Assembly: GCA_004431415.1 (NCBI GenBank)
Contig: QPMI01000411.1
Location: 292,772-356,771, forward strand
Origin: Cyanophora paradoxa
Taxonomy: Eukaryota; Glaucocystophyceae; Cyanophorales; Cyanophoraceae
Direction: 5' to 3'
DNA length: 64,000 nucleotides
The position numbers were made by a program, and so were the translations under genes. The number at the start of each line of letters is the position of its first letter. Position 1 is the stretch's first letter. Below are positions 46,565 to 56,798 of this stretch, one piece after another. Under the pieces are notes generated by a model. The model saw only the letters and a list, made by a program, of their open reading frames with translations, was not told where the DNA came from and searched no databases.

Positions 46565-47027
46565 GCTTCGGTCGCTGGAATCAAACCTCAAGGCCGCGAG
46601 CTCGCGCACTCAGCTTCTTGAGCCAAGGCGTACGGAATAGCACAGCTGCAGACCTCTATTAGCAAGATCTGGGCTAAGCGGCAGCCAGTTGCGAGTCTTC
46701 TATGTCCTGTACCCCGGGCGGATCAAATGACGTCGACAAATGTTGGCGGCCGCAGCGTAAGCTTTATGATCAATTCAGCACTGCGGCAGCTGCAGCTGCA
46801 CCGCGCCAGCTCTAACCGGCCTTCGCCGCGGCGACGCGTACGGGCCCGTCCAGCGTGGCGTTTGTACAAGCGATAAGTTGATAATTCGAATTGTTAGGGT
46901 GTTCAGATAAGAAGACAGCAATAGCAGCAGCTTGCAGCGGCGCGCCCGCCCAGCCACGGCCAGAACAGAAAACGCGAAATGAGAAAAAGCGAAACTAGAG
47001 AAAGCGAGAGTAGGCGGCGGGTCCCGA
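46565..47027. other. Intergenic region, same-strand neighbours
   Basis: About 460 bp between the kelch gene start and the stop of the next minus-strand gene. It has an A/T-rich patch near 46865-46920 and a CTGCGGCAGCTGCAGCTGCA cluster at 46780. No gene was seen. Confidence 0.45.
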
Positions 47028-49276
47028 TCAGTCCTCCTTCTTCTTGGAGCGACCGGCGTCGGACTTGGCCGCCTCGAGCTCCTGCTTGAGCTGGTGCGGG
47101 GGCGTCGGGAATGGCTTGCCGTCGATCAATCCCTGTACCTCGGCCTCGAGGTCCTCCAGCGCCCCGTCGTCCACGCGGAAGTCGCCCCACGTCTTGTTCC
47201 ACTGGCCCATGTCCCGGAGGGTGCTGTCGAGGACGACGTACGTGCCCGTGAGGCCAGCGAAGAGCATCCGGTCGAACTTGGGCGAGCCCGACGAGATCAG
47301 CAGGAAGGCCGCCACTGGGGGACGCGGTTCGGTCAGTCGGGGGGCGGCTGCCGGGGGGTACGGGTGCCGGGGGCTCGCCGAGGGCCGTGCCGCCGACGCG
47401 CATGCGGAGGAGGTGGTTCGGCTGCCGGCGGCGCGTTCGGCGGCCGAAGTGCAAGGCGGGCCGCGCAGGGGCGCACGGGGATGTTGAGTGTGAAGCCGGT
47501 GAGGCGGTCGGCGCGGGCGGACTGCGCGTTGCGGAGCGAGGCGAGGACCGCCTGCAGGATCGTCTGGTCCACGTAGTCGTGCTTCCCGTCGCTCGCCAGC
47601 CGCGTCACCGCCCCCGTCATCTGCCCCGCCGTGAGCCTGCTCCTCCTCTGGCACGGGGGCAGGGGCGGGTGCACGGGGGGCGCACGTCGGCGAGCTGGTA
47701 GGCGCACTTCGAGCAGATGTCGGCCTCGGGCGTGAAGTCGTTCTCCCGCGTGCACTGCACGTAGTCCCGCACCTGCACCCGGCAGCCCGGCTCGCTCTGG
47801 GCGGGGGAGCGAGCGGCGGGGGGTGCGGCGCGCCATGCGGTAGATGTTGTTGACCATGTTCTTGTCCCGCCCGCCGTTGAGCTGCTTGCCGAGCATGACG
47901 ACCTGCAGCGGCGGCGGCGCTCGCTCGCTGGGAGAAGGGGGCGGGCGCTGGGCCGGGGCCGGGGCGGGGGCGGGGGACCTGGTGGAGGTTGGAGACCTCG
48001 CGGTAGAGCGAGCCCTGCACGAGGTCCTGCTTGTTGTTCGCGTCGTCGTCTGCCCGCCCGCCGTCAGGGGCCAGCCAGGGCGGCCGAGGGGGCGCGGCGG
48101 GCGGCACGTACAGGTCGAGCCGACCAGGATCGCGTACACCAGGCCCAGCAGCGTCTGCCCCCGCCGGGTTGGACGGCAGGCGGAGGGGGGAGGGGGCTGA
48201 GGGGGCCCACCGCGACGTAGTTGACGGCGTCGCCGCACTCGCCCGTGTCCGTCCCCGCGAACTTGCGCGCGTTGTACCTGCTCCCAGCCGCTCGGCAAGG
48301 GGCGGGGCGGGGCGGGGCAGGGCGACGGGGGCGAGCGCAAGGCCGGGCCGGGGGGCGCACGAGAGGTTGGGCTGCAGCAGATACGCGATCGCCATGATGA
48401 GCGCGATGCGGATGTGACCGCCTGCGCACCGCCCGCGAGGCACGCGTGAGCGGCCGGCGCGGCAAGGCGGTGCAGGGCGCCGACCGATGAGAACGGCGAG
48501 GTTCTCCAGCGGGCTGCCTTCCTCCGGGGCGTTGAGCGGCGAGAAGGGCAGGTCGACCGCGAGCGTCGTCAGAAGCGTCCCGAGCGCGAGGGCCGCCACT
48601 GCGGCCGGCGCTCAGCGGCCAGCGCGGACCGGCAGCGCCCGCAAGTGTGCCGCGACGCCGCACCCTGCTTCCGCGTACGCGCGCTCAAGGCGTACTTCCA
48701 GTTCCTGAAGACGTTTTAGGCCACTATCACAGCTAGAGCTTCTGATCGATCGAACCAGCCGGGCTTATCGTCGTCCCCGTCGCCGCCACCGCCGCCGCCG
48801 CCGCCTCCGCCGCCGTTCTTGTCGTCTCCGCCGCCGCTACGCTCCCTTAGCGTCAGCCATAGCGGACGAGCCTCGGAAGTGGCGGGCAAGCGGAAGGTGG
48901 GCAAAGAAAGAAAGCACCCGCCAATCCGGTCGCCGTGGGCGTCGTCGTCATCGTCCTCCAGCAGCGAAAGGATCGGCTTCATGATCTGACGGGCGACCGA
49001 TTTGAACACCGTCGAAACCGGGCCGGTGCCGTCGGCCGAGGCGGCCGAAGCTGCAATAGCTACGCCGCCGGCTGCTCCGGACACGGAGAACAGCGACGGA
49101 TAAATGAATCTAGCTACAGCATCTGTGCTGCTGGCGCCGCTAGCAACGAAGAAGCTTCGGGCAAGCTGCGTTGAACTCCGACGCGGCTTGTGCGGTACGA
49201 AGGCACCGATCTGCGTCAAAGAGTGCGGTGCTGCTCGGCCGAGGCCGCACGGCACCGGCGGTGCTAGAAACGCCAT
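47028..49276 (-). CDS. Multi-span membrane protein, possibly plastid-targeted; family not recognised
   Basis: The start is the ATG at 49276 (MAFLAPPVPCGLG). The first 35 residues are neutral to basic and include IGAFVPHKPRR, which resembles the Phe-containing presequence site of complex plastids. This is weak evidence. A hydrophobic Ala/Gly/Val stretch, FKSVARQIMKPILSLL, an Asp/Gly-rich linker and DDKPGW follow. Joining GW through a GTTCGATC donor to NWKYALSARTRKQVAALALG keeps phase. Later parts include LTTLAVDLPFSPLNAPEEG, HIRIALIMAIAYLLQPNLS, LLGLVYAILVGSTC, LGKQLNGGRDKNMVNNIYRM, a Cys-containing VRDYVQCTRENDFTPEADIC and VAAFLLISSGSPKFDRMLFAGL. The end is a charged KSDAGRSKKKED with its stop at 47028. 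Pieces before and after 48.7 kb could be two genes; the in-phase join argues for one. Confidence 0.55.
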
Positions 49277-49526
49277 CGTGTTTGACGCCTGGCAATGGGT
49301 ACACTCGCGCACTTCGTTCGCAGCCGTGCAGAAAACGCGGCAGCATGCGCACAAAAAACAATTTGCTCGGATAGGTCCGGCCAGGCAGGGAGGGGGTTGC
49401 CCCCCTCCCCACGCGCCGCTGTTTCCAGCGGCTCGGCCGGACCCTAAAACGCGGCAGCACATGCGCAGCGGCTTCCGACTTAGGCGCATGCGGTTCACAC
49501 AGCAAAGCAGACAACAAGAGGGGCCA

Positions 49527-49846
49527 CTAGAGGTCGAACGGGCTGACGGCGAGGTCGAAATCGCCCTCGAAGGCGTCGGCCCACGCCTCCTCCTCGAGCG
49601 GCGCCGCGCCAGCAGCCTCCGCGCTCCCGGACTCGCACAGCCGCTCCCCGCCCGCCGCCTCCATCAGCTCCAGCAGCTGCCCCTCTGCGGCTCCCCGCGT
49701 CAGATCTTAACCCCCCGCTCGCCTCTGCCGCGATGCCGGGCTGGCGGGCTGGCGGACCCTCGTCGAGCTCGAGGGTGTGGGTCATGTAGCTGGAGCCGGT
49801 GGTGGTGGTGGCGGGGCCGGTCGCCGCCGCCACGGTCGACGACGCG

Positions 49847-49878
<32 letters not shown>

Positions 49879-52357
49879 GGAGGCCGCCTTGGCCGCCTGC
49901 TGCTGCGCCTCCGTCATGATCTGCGCCCCGCTTGAGCGCGAGCGAGCGGCGGGGGCGGGCCGCCCAAGCAAGGGAACGCGGAGCGCGGAGCTCGCCTGCT
50001 GGACGAGGGGGTGGACCTGGATGGGGCACTCCTCCTCCACGGGCGGCGGGGGCGGCGGCGCGACGACGACGGGCGCCTCCCGCACGACCGTCTCCACCGT
50101 CGTCGTCGTCTGGCCCCGCACCAGCGTCTGGCGCCCCGCTTAGCAGGAGCGGCGGCGGCGCGGGGCGGAGAGGGGAGGGGAGGGGGCGGACGCGGAGGTC
50201 GACGAGGAGGGAGGAGAGCTCGGTCATGCGGGCCTCGAGGGCAGCGAGGCGCGACTCGTGCCCCGCGTCGGCGCAGCACGTCGCCTTGACGCCGGCCAGC
50301 GCCGACTCCACGTCCGCCACGTGCCGGTGCACCGACGCCAGCTCCTCCCCCGACGCCGAGACCGTCGCCGTGCTCGTGAACTGCCGCCGCCGCTCTACCC
50401 GCGCGCTCTCGGCCGGGGGAGGGGCGGAGGGCGCGCGGACCTGGCCGCGGAGTGCCGCGATGGACTCGTTCACCTCGGCGAGGCGAGCGTTCACCAGCTC
50501 GGTCACCTGCGCGCTCGCCCGTCACGAGGGCCGCCCGGCGGGCCGAGGGGGCCGCCCTCCCCGGCCGGCGCGCTCGCCTGGTCGGTGGTGAGGCCGCCGG
50601 CGCTGCCTGCCGCCGCCGCCGCCGCCGCCGAGGCCGAGACGGAGGTCAGCTGGTTCTTCACGTCGTTCACGGAGACCTCGAGCTGCGGCGGCGAGGGCGG
50701 CTCGGAGGGCCCCCGGGCTGAGCTCAGAGAGAAGAGAAAGGGCGCACGGAGCGGACGCGGGGGCCAAGGGCGTCGTCGCCCTCGCCGGGGGCGAGGCGGG
50801 CCTCGAGGCGGGCGGCGAGGTCCTCCAGGGCCGCCAGCCGCCCGTCCTGCTCCACGTCCCGCGCCTCCATCTGAGGCCGCTCGCGTCGGCGGGGGCGGCA
50901 GCGCGGGGCGGAGCTGCCTCTGCCTCGTTCGCGGGGCCGACCTGGGAGAAGCGGGGGTCGGTGGGCTTGGACTCGACGGCGCGGACGCGGCCCTCGAGAG
51001 TCGTCAGGTCCGTGCGCGCCGCCGAGAGGTCCGACTCGGCGGTCGCGAGGCGCGCGGCGAGCGCCGGGTCGACGGCCGCCCGCGGCGAGGCGGACTCGAG
51101 GGCGTCGAGGCGGCCCTCGGCGCCCGTGAGGGCCGCCTCGGCGGCGGCGAGGCGGGCGGCGAGCGGGGCGTAGTCGGTGGCGGGGGCGGCGGGGCGGGCC
51201 TCGAGGCTGGCGAGGCGGCCGTCGAGGCCCGAGAGGCGGGACTCGTGGACGCCGGCGAGCGACTCGGCGGCGGAGAGGCGGCCCTCGATGCGCGCGAGCT
51301 CCGCCACGTCCACGCCGCCGTCGGAGGAGGAGGAGAGGCCGGCGACCGAGGCCTCGAGGCCGGCGGCGCGGCCGGAGAGGCCCGAGACGTCGGCCTGGGC
51401 GCGGGCGACGGCGGCCTGGAGCTCGTTGTAGCGCGCGTCGTGCGCCCCGAGCGAGGCGCGCAGGCCGTCCACCGCCGCCCGCAGCGACGGCACCTCCGAG
51501 CTGCAGCAGTCCGGCGCCGAGACGACCACCGGCTGCGGCGGGGCGATCGGGATGTCCGTCGCGATGATGGGGGCGTCCAGCGGGAGCGCCGCCACGACCG
51601 GCTTGTCCAGCAGGATCGTGCCCGGGCTGTACGTCGTGTACGCCGTCGCGCTCCCGCTCCCGCCGAAGCTCTCCGAGCCGCCGCCGCTGCTCGCCGGGCC
51701 CGATGAGGCGCTGTACTCGGAGACGGAGACGCTGCGCGAGCCGCTGTCGCCCGAGGAGGAGGAGGAGGAGAAGGTCGTGGTCACGCTCGAGGCGCCGCCC
51801 CCGCTCGTGTACATCGCCGCGCTCGCGTAGTACTGCGCGCCGCGGGCCCGCACGGTCGGCCGGGCGATAAGGCGAGGGCCCCGCGGAGGAGGGGCGCGCG
51901 CACGGGCAGGCGCAGGTACTCCTCGTAGTCCAGGTCGTTGGAGCGGTTCACGTCGGCTTGTGTGAAGGCAGAATCGCGCTGCTGCACCGGCACCGTCTCG
52001 TTCTGCGCGGTTGGTTGGCCATTAGGTGAAGCTATCAACCGAAGCCCCGGCGCGGCGGCCGGGAGGCCCGACGGCGCTCTCTAACGACGGAACTGGATAA
52101 AGCTCTAGGCCGCGATTCGCGATCCAGACGCCGCCGCGGACCGGCGGTCCGGGTCGCCCTTGATAACGGCCGCGCACGACGGCGAGGGCTGACGAACCGT
52201 GGCGTAGTAGTATTCACCGCGGTCGATAGACTTACTCCGGTTCGTGTCCACCACGCTAAACAATCCAGCCCGCACCTGCCCCGGCCCCGAACCCATACCC
52301 GCTGAACATTGGGCGCGAACATAGGGCTAGGGGGCGGACCTGCTGGGCGGCGTCCAT
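49527..52357 (-). CDS. EF-hand calcium-binding protein with long coiled coil
   Basis: The start is the ATG at 52357 (MDAAQQ), joined in phase to VRAGLFSVV. The first EF-hand loop is DTNRSKSIDRGE (52213-52248). The second is DVNRSNDLDYEE (51919-51954), in the next exon. All the oxygen-ligand positions look suitable for Ca2+. A Ser/Gly-rich stretch (TTTFSSSSSSGDSGSRSVS) and a Pro/Val segment follow. A long heptad region comes next with regularly spaced LEGRL/LDALE/LASLE units (51480-50930, continuing to about 50240). The C-terminus is acidic (EEEAWADAFEGDFDLAVSPFDL), with the stop at 49527. No membrane span was seen. Such proteins often act as calcium-responsive cytoskeletal or ciliary scaffolds; that role is inferred. 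Confidence 0.75.
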
Positions 52358-52903
52358 GGCTGCTTGCGAGGACTTGGAAGCGCCTCGAACCCGTCGCGAA
52401 CGCAGTGAAGACGCGAGCCGCGTCTGGAATCTGTACCCCCTAACCCCGGCCGGGGGGGGGGGGGGTCAAAGATCATCAAACCATTCTTCACTCGAGAGAG
52501 GGTGCGAGTCGATCCGCGTGAAGGTGAGAGGACGCTTCGTCTTGAACCGAAATTGATTCTTGAAGTCGCATAAGGAGCAGATCGATCCGCGCAGGGGCGC
52601 AGCGACGCGGGACTCGCGGCGGGAGCTTTCCCAGCCGTTTCATGATCAGCCGTGGCATCTGAGCCGAAATGCCGTAGCGAGTCGTCGAAGGAGCTCGGCA
52701 GGCAACGGCAGACGACGGGAGCCGATCGGCTGCACTGGAATCTCCCATGCTCAATGCCGAGGGCGCATGCGAGGAGCTCGAGTCAGCTCGCAAGGTCCAG
52801 CAGCAGGCGCATCAGCACGGCGGGTTTGGACCGCGCATAATCCAATTGCTGTGGCTGATGTTCGTTCCTGCTCTCCCGGTGCGCCCGCGGCCGAGTGCTC
52901 ACC
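52358..52903. other. Divergent intergenic region upstream of the Fanzor locus
   Basis: It lies between the EF-hand gene start (-) and the upstream repeat array. It has a run of 14 G at 52452-52465. No exon was recognised. It should include the EF-hand gene promoter. Confidence 0.4.
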
Positions 52904-53266
52904 GTTGCGATTACGAGGTTGCGATTACGATTGGGGTACCGGTGCTAGCGGTCGATGTTGCGATTACGATGTTTGCGATTACGACCGGTGCTTGCGATTT
53001 CAAGTTTCAGCTACGATGTTTGCGATTACGATTTCAGCTACGATATCGACGTTCGACGGTTGCGATTACGAGGTTGCGATTACGATTGGGGTACCGGTGC
53101 TAGCGGTCGATGTTGCGATTACGATGTTTGCGATTACGACCGGTGCTTGCGATTTCAAGTTTCAGCTACGATGTTTGCGATTACGATTTCAGCTACGATA
53201 TCGACGTTCGACGGTTGCGATTACGAGGTTGCGATTACGATTGGGGTACCGGTGCTTGCGGTGGGG
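52904..53266. repeat. 155-bp tandem repeat, about 2.3 copies, made of GCGATTACGA words
   Basis: Units start at 52904, 53059 and 53214, an exact 155-bp period; the third is partial. Each unit holds about five GCGATTACGA cores, including GAGGTTGCGATTACGA. This is the exact reverse complement of TCGTAATCGCAACCTC, the core of the array in the last Fanzor intron. The array lies about 180 bp before the Fanzor start codon. Confidence 0.92.
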
Positions 53267-53448
53267 GATACGCTGCATCGCCAGTTTGCTGCTGTGCCGG
53301 CATCGTCCGCCGCATAGCCCGTACGCGTGTGCGCTGTCGTCCATCCCCCCCACACCCCGGGTATGCACGCTGCTGGTTGACGGCACGCGCAGCGCCCGGC
53401 CGGTCTGCCCGGTCTGTGATTCGGCGCGTTTCTGAGTCGACGCACCCA

Positions 53449-56400
53449 ATGTCCCGGAACGACGAATCTCGGCCCGATTCGACGCCGATGTGCGCTTACT
53501 CGCCCCTGGTGGCCTCGTTCGCTGACCGCCGCCCCGCCCGCCCCCGCGTTCGCAGCCGCCCGGACTGCCCAGCGGTCCTAAAGGACGTCCAGATCGTGTG
53601 GCAAGGTTGCGAAACACCGGAGGCCACGTACCCCCTCTCCGACTCCGCGACCCCCTCCTCCCCTCCCCAAAGCCTTACCCTGTACCCCCTCCTTCGCCCA
53701 GTTGAAGAGGAGGCGAGGGCGGAGGCTGCGCGGCGCGCGGAGGAGCGGGAGGAGGAGCGGAGGGCGGCGGAGGCCGCGGGCGTGTCGAAGGCGGAGCTGA
53801 AGAGGCGGGAGGCGGCGAGAGCAAAGGCCGAGGCGGCCGAGGCGGCGAAGCCGCGCCTGGCGACGCTCGTGTACGTCCTCCGGCGCTGCTGCCTCGAGGG
53901 CGAGACGAGGGACCGGGTCTGGCGGGAGATCGTGGCGGCCGCCATCGTCTACAACGCCTGCATCGGCCTCATCAAGCTCCACCGCTGGGTGCGTGCCGGC
54001 CTCTGCCCGCTCAGGCGCGTTGCTGACGCCCGGCGCGCGCGCGCTTCGCCTCCCCTGGCCCCCAGATCGTCGACGACCTGAGCCAGAATGCAGCGCGCAA
54101 CCTGCTGCATCGTGCCTTCGCCAACGTGCACGTCTACACCGGCGACCGCGCGGCTCCTCGGCGCGCTGCCTCGGAGGGGGCGTCCGAGGCGTGGGGGGGG
54201 CTGGCCGAGGAGGTGACGGAGGAGGGCCACTACGACCTCGTCATCGCGGGGCGGGGGGCGATGCTCGCCGAGCTGGGCCCCGAGGAGAGGCGCTGCTTCA
54301 ACGGGGCGCTCGGCCACACGCGGGAGGCGGCGGCGGACGACGCGCTGCGGGCGGCGAGGGACCAGATCGCGCGGGGCAAGCCGCTCAAGAAACTCAAGTG
54401 CGTGTCGTTGGAGGGGTGGGGGTGGGTGGGGGGGGTGGGGGGGGGGGGGGGGGGGGGGGGGCCTCCTCGCTCGCCCCGAAAACCGATCCCGCCTTCCCCC
54501 CTCGTGCAGGGATCGCAGCCTGCGGCGGCGGCAGTGCTCGGCCGTCGTCAAGTCGGGCGACTACAACAAGGGTCTCGGGGCCCACTGGGGCTTCCTCAAG
54601 ATGCTCCCCACGCACGACGGGCCCCTCCCGTCCGCGATCGAGCACGACGCGCGGCTCGTCCTGAAGCCCAGCGGGAGCGTGTGGTGCGTGTCAACTTCCC
54701 TCTCCTTCCCAACCCCTCCTTTCGCTTCGCTCTCGTTGAGCGTGGGGTGCGTCGCAGGTTCTGCATCCCCGTCGAAATGGAGAAGGCGCGCGCGGCCCGC
54801 ACGACGAGGGTCATGGCGCGGACCTTGCCGGCGGAGGGCGACTGCGAGGCGAAGACGACGGAGGCCCGCACCGTGCCGGCGACCTCTCGCCGGCGGAGCC
54901 CCAGGGACCCGGCGGGCGACGGGGGCGACCGCGAGTCCGAGCTGGCCCGCGAGGCCTGGCTGGAGCTCCGCGGCAAGTCCCTCGTCGCCGTCGACCCGGG
55001 CTCCCGCAAGCTCATCTCCTGCTTCTGCCCGGACGGGCGGGCCTTCGAGGTGCGGTGGTCTCGCCTTCTCCCCCTTTGTCGTCCATCCGACGACGCCCCT
55101 CCCCCGCGCAGTTCGGTGCTGGTCTGTCTCACGCACGGGAGCCCGCACTGAGGCGGGCGGCGGCGCTCATGGCCAAGTCGGAGCTGAAGCCGGGCCCCGC
55201 TGCGTGCGCCCCCCCTCCCTCCTTCCTCCCTCCCTCCCTCCCTCCCTCTCTCTCCCTCAGTCGGTTTGCCAGGGGCGGGTCAGCCCCGCTCAGCGCTCGC
55301 ACGCGCCGCCGGCTGCGGAAGAAGGTGCTCCGGATGATCGAGCACGAGCGCAACGTGGGGCTGGACGCCCTGCGCGTCATCGCGCGGTGCGCCCCCCTGA
55401 GTGCTGCAGCCTCTTCGTGGCCTCTGCGGTTGACACCCCCCTCAGGTTCCTCGTGGAGAACTTCGACTACATCATCATCCCGGAGTTCCGCACGAGCGAG
55501 ATGGTGCGCTAGCGTGATTCGACGTCGTCCGCTCTTCCTCTGTACGAACCCCCGGGGGCAGGTCCGGCGCAAGGGGCGGATTCTCGGGCCCGCCGCTGCG
55601 CGCCAGCTGCTCTACTGCCGCCACTATGAGTGAGGGCGGGCTGATTCTGGTTCTGGTTCCGGGGTGGGGCTCACTGCTCGCCCGTCGCCCCTCCCCCCGC
55701 CCGCAGGTTCCGCTGCATCCTGCAGCAGGCCGCCCTGCACCGCCCGGAGTGCACGGTGCTCCTCGTCTCCGAGCACTACACCTCCAAGACCTGCGGGGCG
55801 TGCGGGTGTCTCCACACGGAGCTCGGCGCGGACGAGACGTTCCGCTGCCCGAGCTGCCCGGCGGAGATGGACCGGGACCTCCAGGCCGCCCGGTGAGTGA
55901 ATTGACTAGTCGTAGTCAATTCACCTCTATATCGTAATCGCAACCTCCGCTATAGCTGAACCAGTAGAATCGTAATCGCAACCTCCGCTCCTTAAATCGT
56001 AATCGCAACCTCCTTAAATCGCGATCGTAATCGCAACCTCCGCTAGAATCGTAATCGCAACCTCCGCTAGAATCGTAATCGCAACCTCCGCTAGAATCGT
56101 AATCGCAGCCTCCGCTATAGCTGAACCAGTAGAATCGTAATCGCTACCTCCGCTCCTTAAATCGTAATCGCAACCTCCTTAAATCGCGATCGTAATCGCA
56201 ACCTCCGCTAGAATCGTAATCGCAACCTCCGCTAGAATCGTAATCGCAGCCTCCGCTAGAATCGTAATCGCAGCCTCCGCTATAGCTGAACCAGTAGAAT
56301 CGTAATCGCAACCTCCGCTCCTTAAATCGTATACGTCATCGCAACCCTCCGCTATAGCTGAACTAGTATATCTAGAATCGTAATCGCAACCCTCCGCTCG

Positions 56401-56798
56401 AGGTCACCCCAGTAAACATTAAGTTTATATCCTAATCTTAACCCATTGAAATCTAATCGCGATCGATGTCTCGTAATCGCAACCTGACCTTACAAATGAA
56501 TTCGCACACACCGATCGAGAGACAAATGGCTAGGGATATGACTGCAGTGTCCATCTGTGTCAAGTCGAGAGATGAGCCTACGGGAACAAGTCGCAACCTG
56601 ACCGTCTGTAATCGCAGGAACATCCTCCTGCGGTTCCTCTCGGGCGTGGACGCGGGGCTCCGCCTCAAGCCCCTTCTGCTGGCCGGCTCCGGCCCGCTGC
56701 GGGCCGCCCCCGGGGCGGCCCCGGCCCCCCAAGCTGCGGCGCAGGCCGCGTCGAGCGCTGCTCGTGGGCAGCTCGCTACGCCGGCCTCGTCGTCGTAG
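53449..56798 (+). CDS. Fanzor nuclease (eukaryotic TnpB-like RuvC protein), 11 exons
   Basis: Exons by eye: 53449-53605, 53702-53988, 54066-54397, 54510-54683, 54758-55049, 55112-55203, 55261-55386, 55446-55503, 55562-55629, 55707-55892, 56618-56798. All joins keep phase and give 650 residues plus a stop. The N-terminal region is Glu/Ala/Arg-rich and helical. RuvC-I is VAVDPGSRKLIS (D396). RuvC-II is YIIIPEF (E500). The zinc ribbon is SKTCGACG...FRCPSC (C558, C561, C576, C579). RuvC-III is MDRDLQAARNILLR (D586). The usual Asn of DRDxNAA is Gln here. The C-terminal tail is Ala/Pro-rich and ends at 56798. Known Fanzors are RNA-guided DNA endonucleases of eukaryotic mobile elements. All catalytic residues are present, so activity is plausible. 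The start codon is the first ATG in frame after the upstream repeats and is less certain than the rest. Confidence 0.9.
55897..55924 (+). repeat. 12-bp perfect inverted repeat at the 5' splice site
   Basis: GTGAATTGACTA (55897-55908) and TAGTCAATTCAC (55913-55924) are exact reverse complements around a 4-nt GTCG loop. It begins four bases into the intron, so the hairpin would lie right against the donor site. Confidence 0.9.
55926..56400 (+). repeat. 165-bp higher-order repeat array of TCGTAATCGCAACCTC monomers
   Basis: About 16 monomers of roughly 20-25 bp (core TCGTAATCGCAACCTC, often ending CGCTAGAA) are organised in a 165-bp higher-order unit. The marker TATAGCTGAACCAG recurs at 55951, 56116 and 56281, exactly 165 bp apart. 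Later monomers decay after 56330. The core is the reverse complement of the words in the array at 52904-53266. It is not CRISPR-like: the spacers are themselves repeated. Confidence 0.92.

Larger units (their letters stand above)
55893..56617 (+). other. Terminal Fanzor intron that splits the RuvC-III motif
   Basis: This 725-nt GT-AG intron is far longer than its neighbours (mostly 57-112 nt). It falls inside the Arg codon of QAAR|NILLR. It begins GTGAGT, followed at once by a perfect hairpin, then the higher-order repeat array, then about 200 nt of non-repeated sequence. The acceptor reads CTGTAATCGCAG, which matches the repeat core up to the splice point. Confidence 0.85.

Noticed and set aside
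48064-48663. Separate gene starting near 48.66 kb on the minus strand
   Set aside because: The exon beginning VAALALGTLL joins in phase to upstream exons reaching the ATG at 49276, so one gene is the simpler reading.
52747-53317. Open frames through the 155-bp tandem repeat
   Set aside because: The same low-complexity peptide appears in shifted frames. The period is not a multiple of three, so protein coding is unlikely.
55926-56400. CRISPR-like array in the Fanzor intron
   Set aside because: The spacers are not unique. The whole pattern is a higher-order tandem repeat in a eukaryotic intron, and no cas genes are present.
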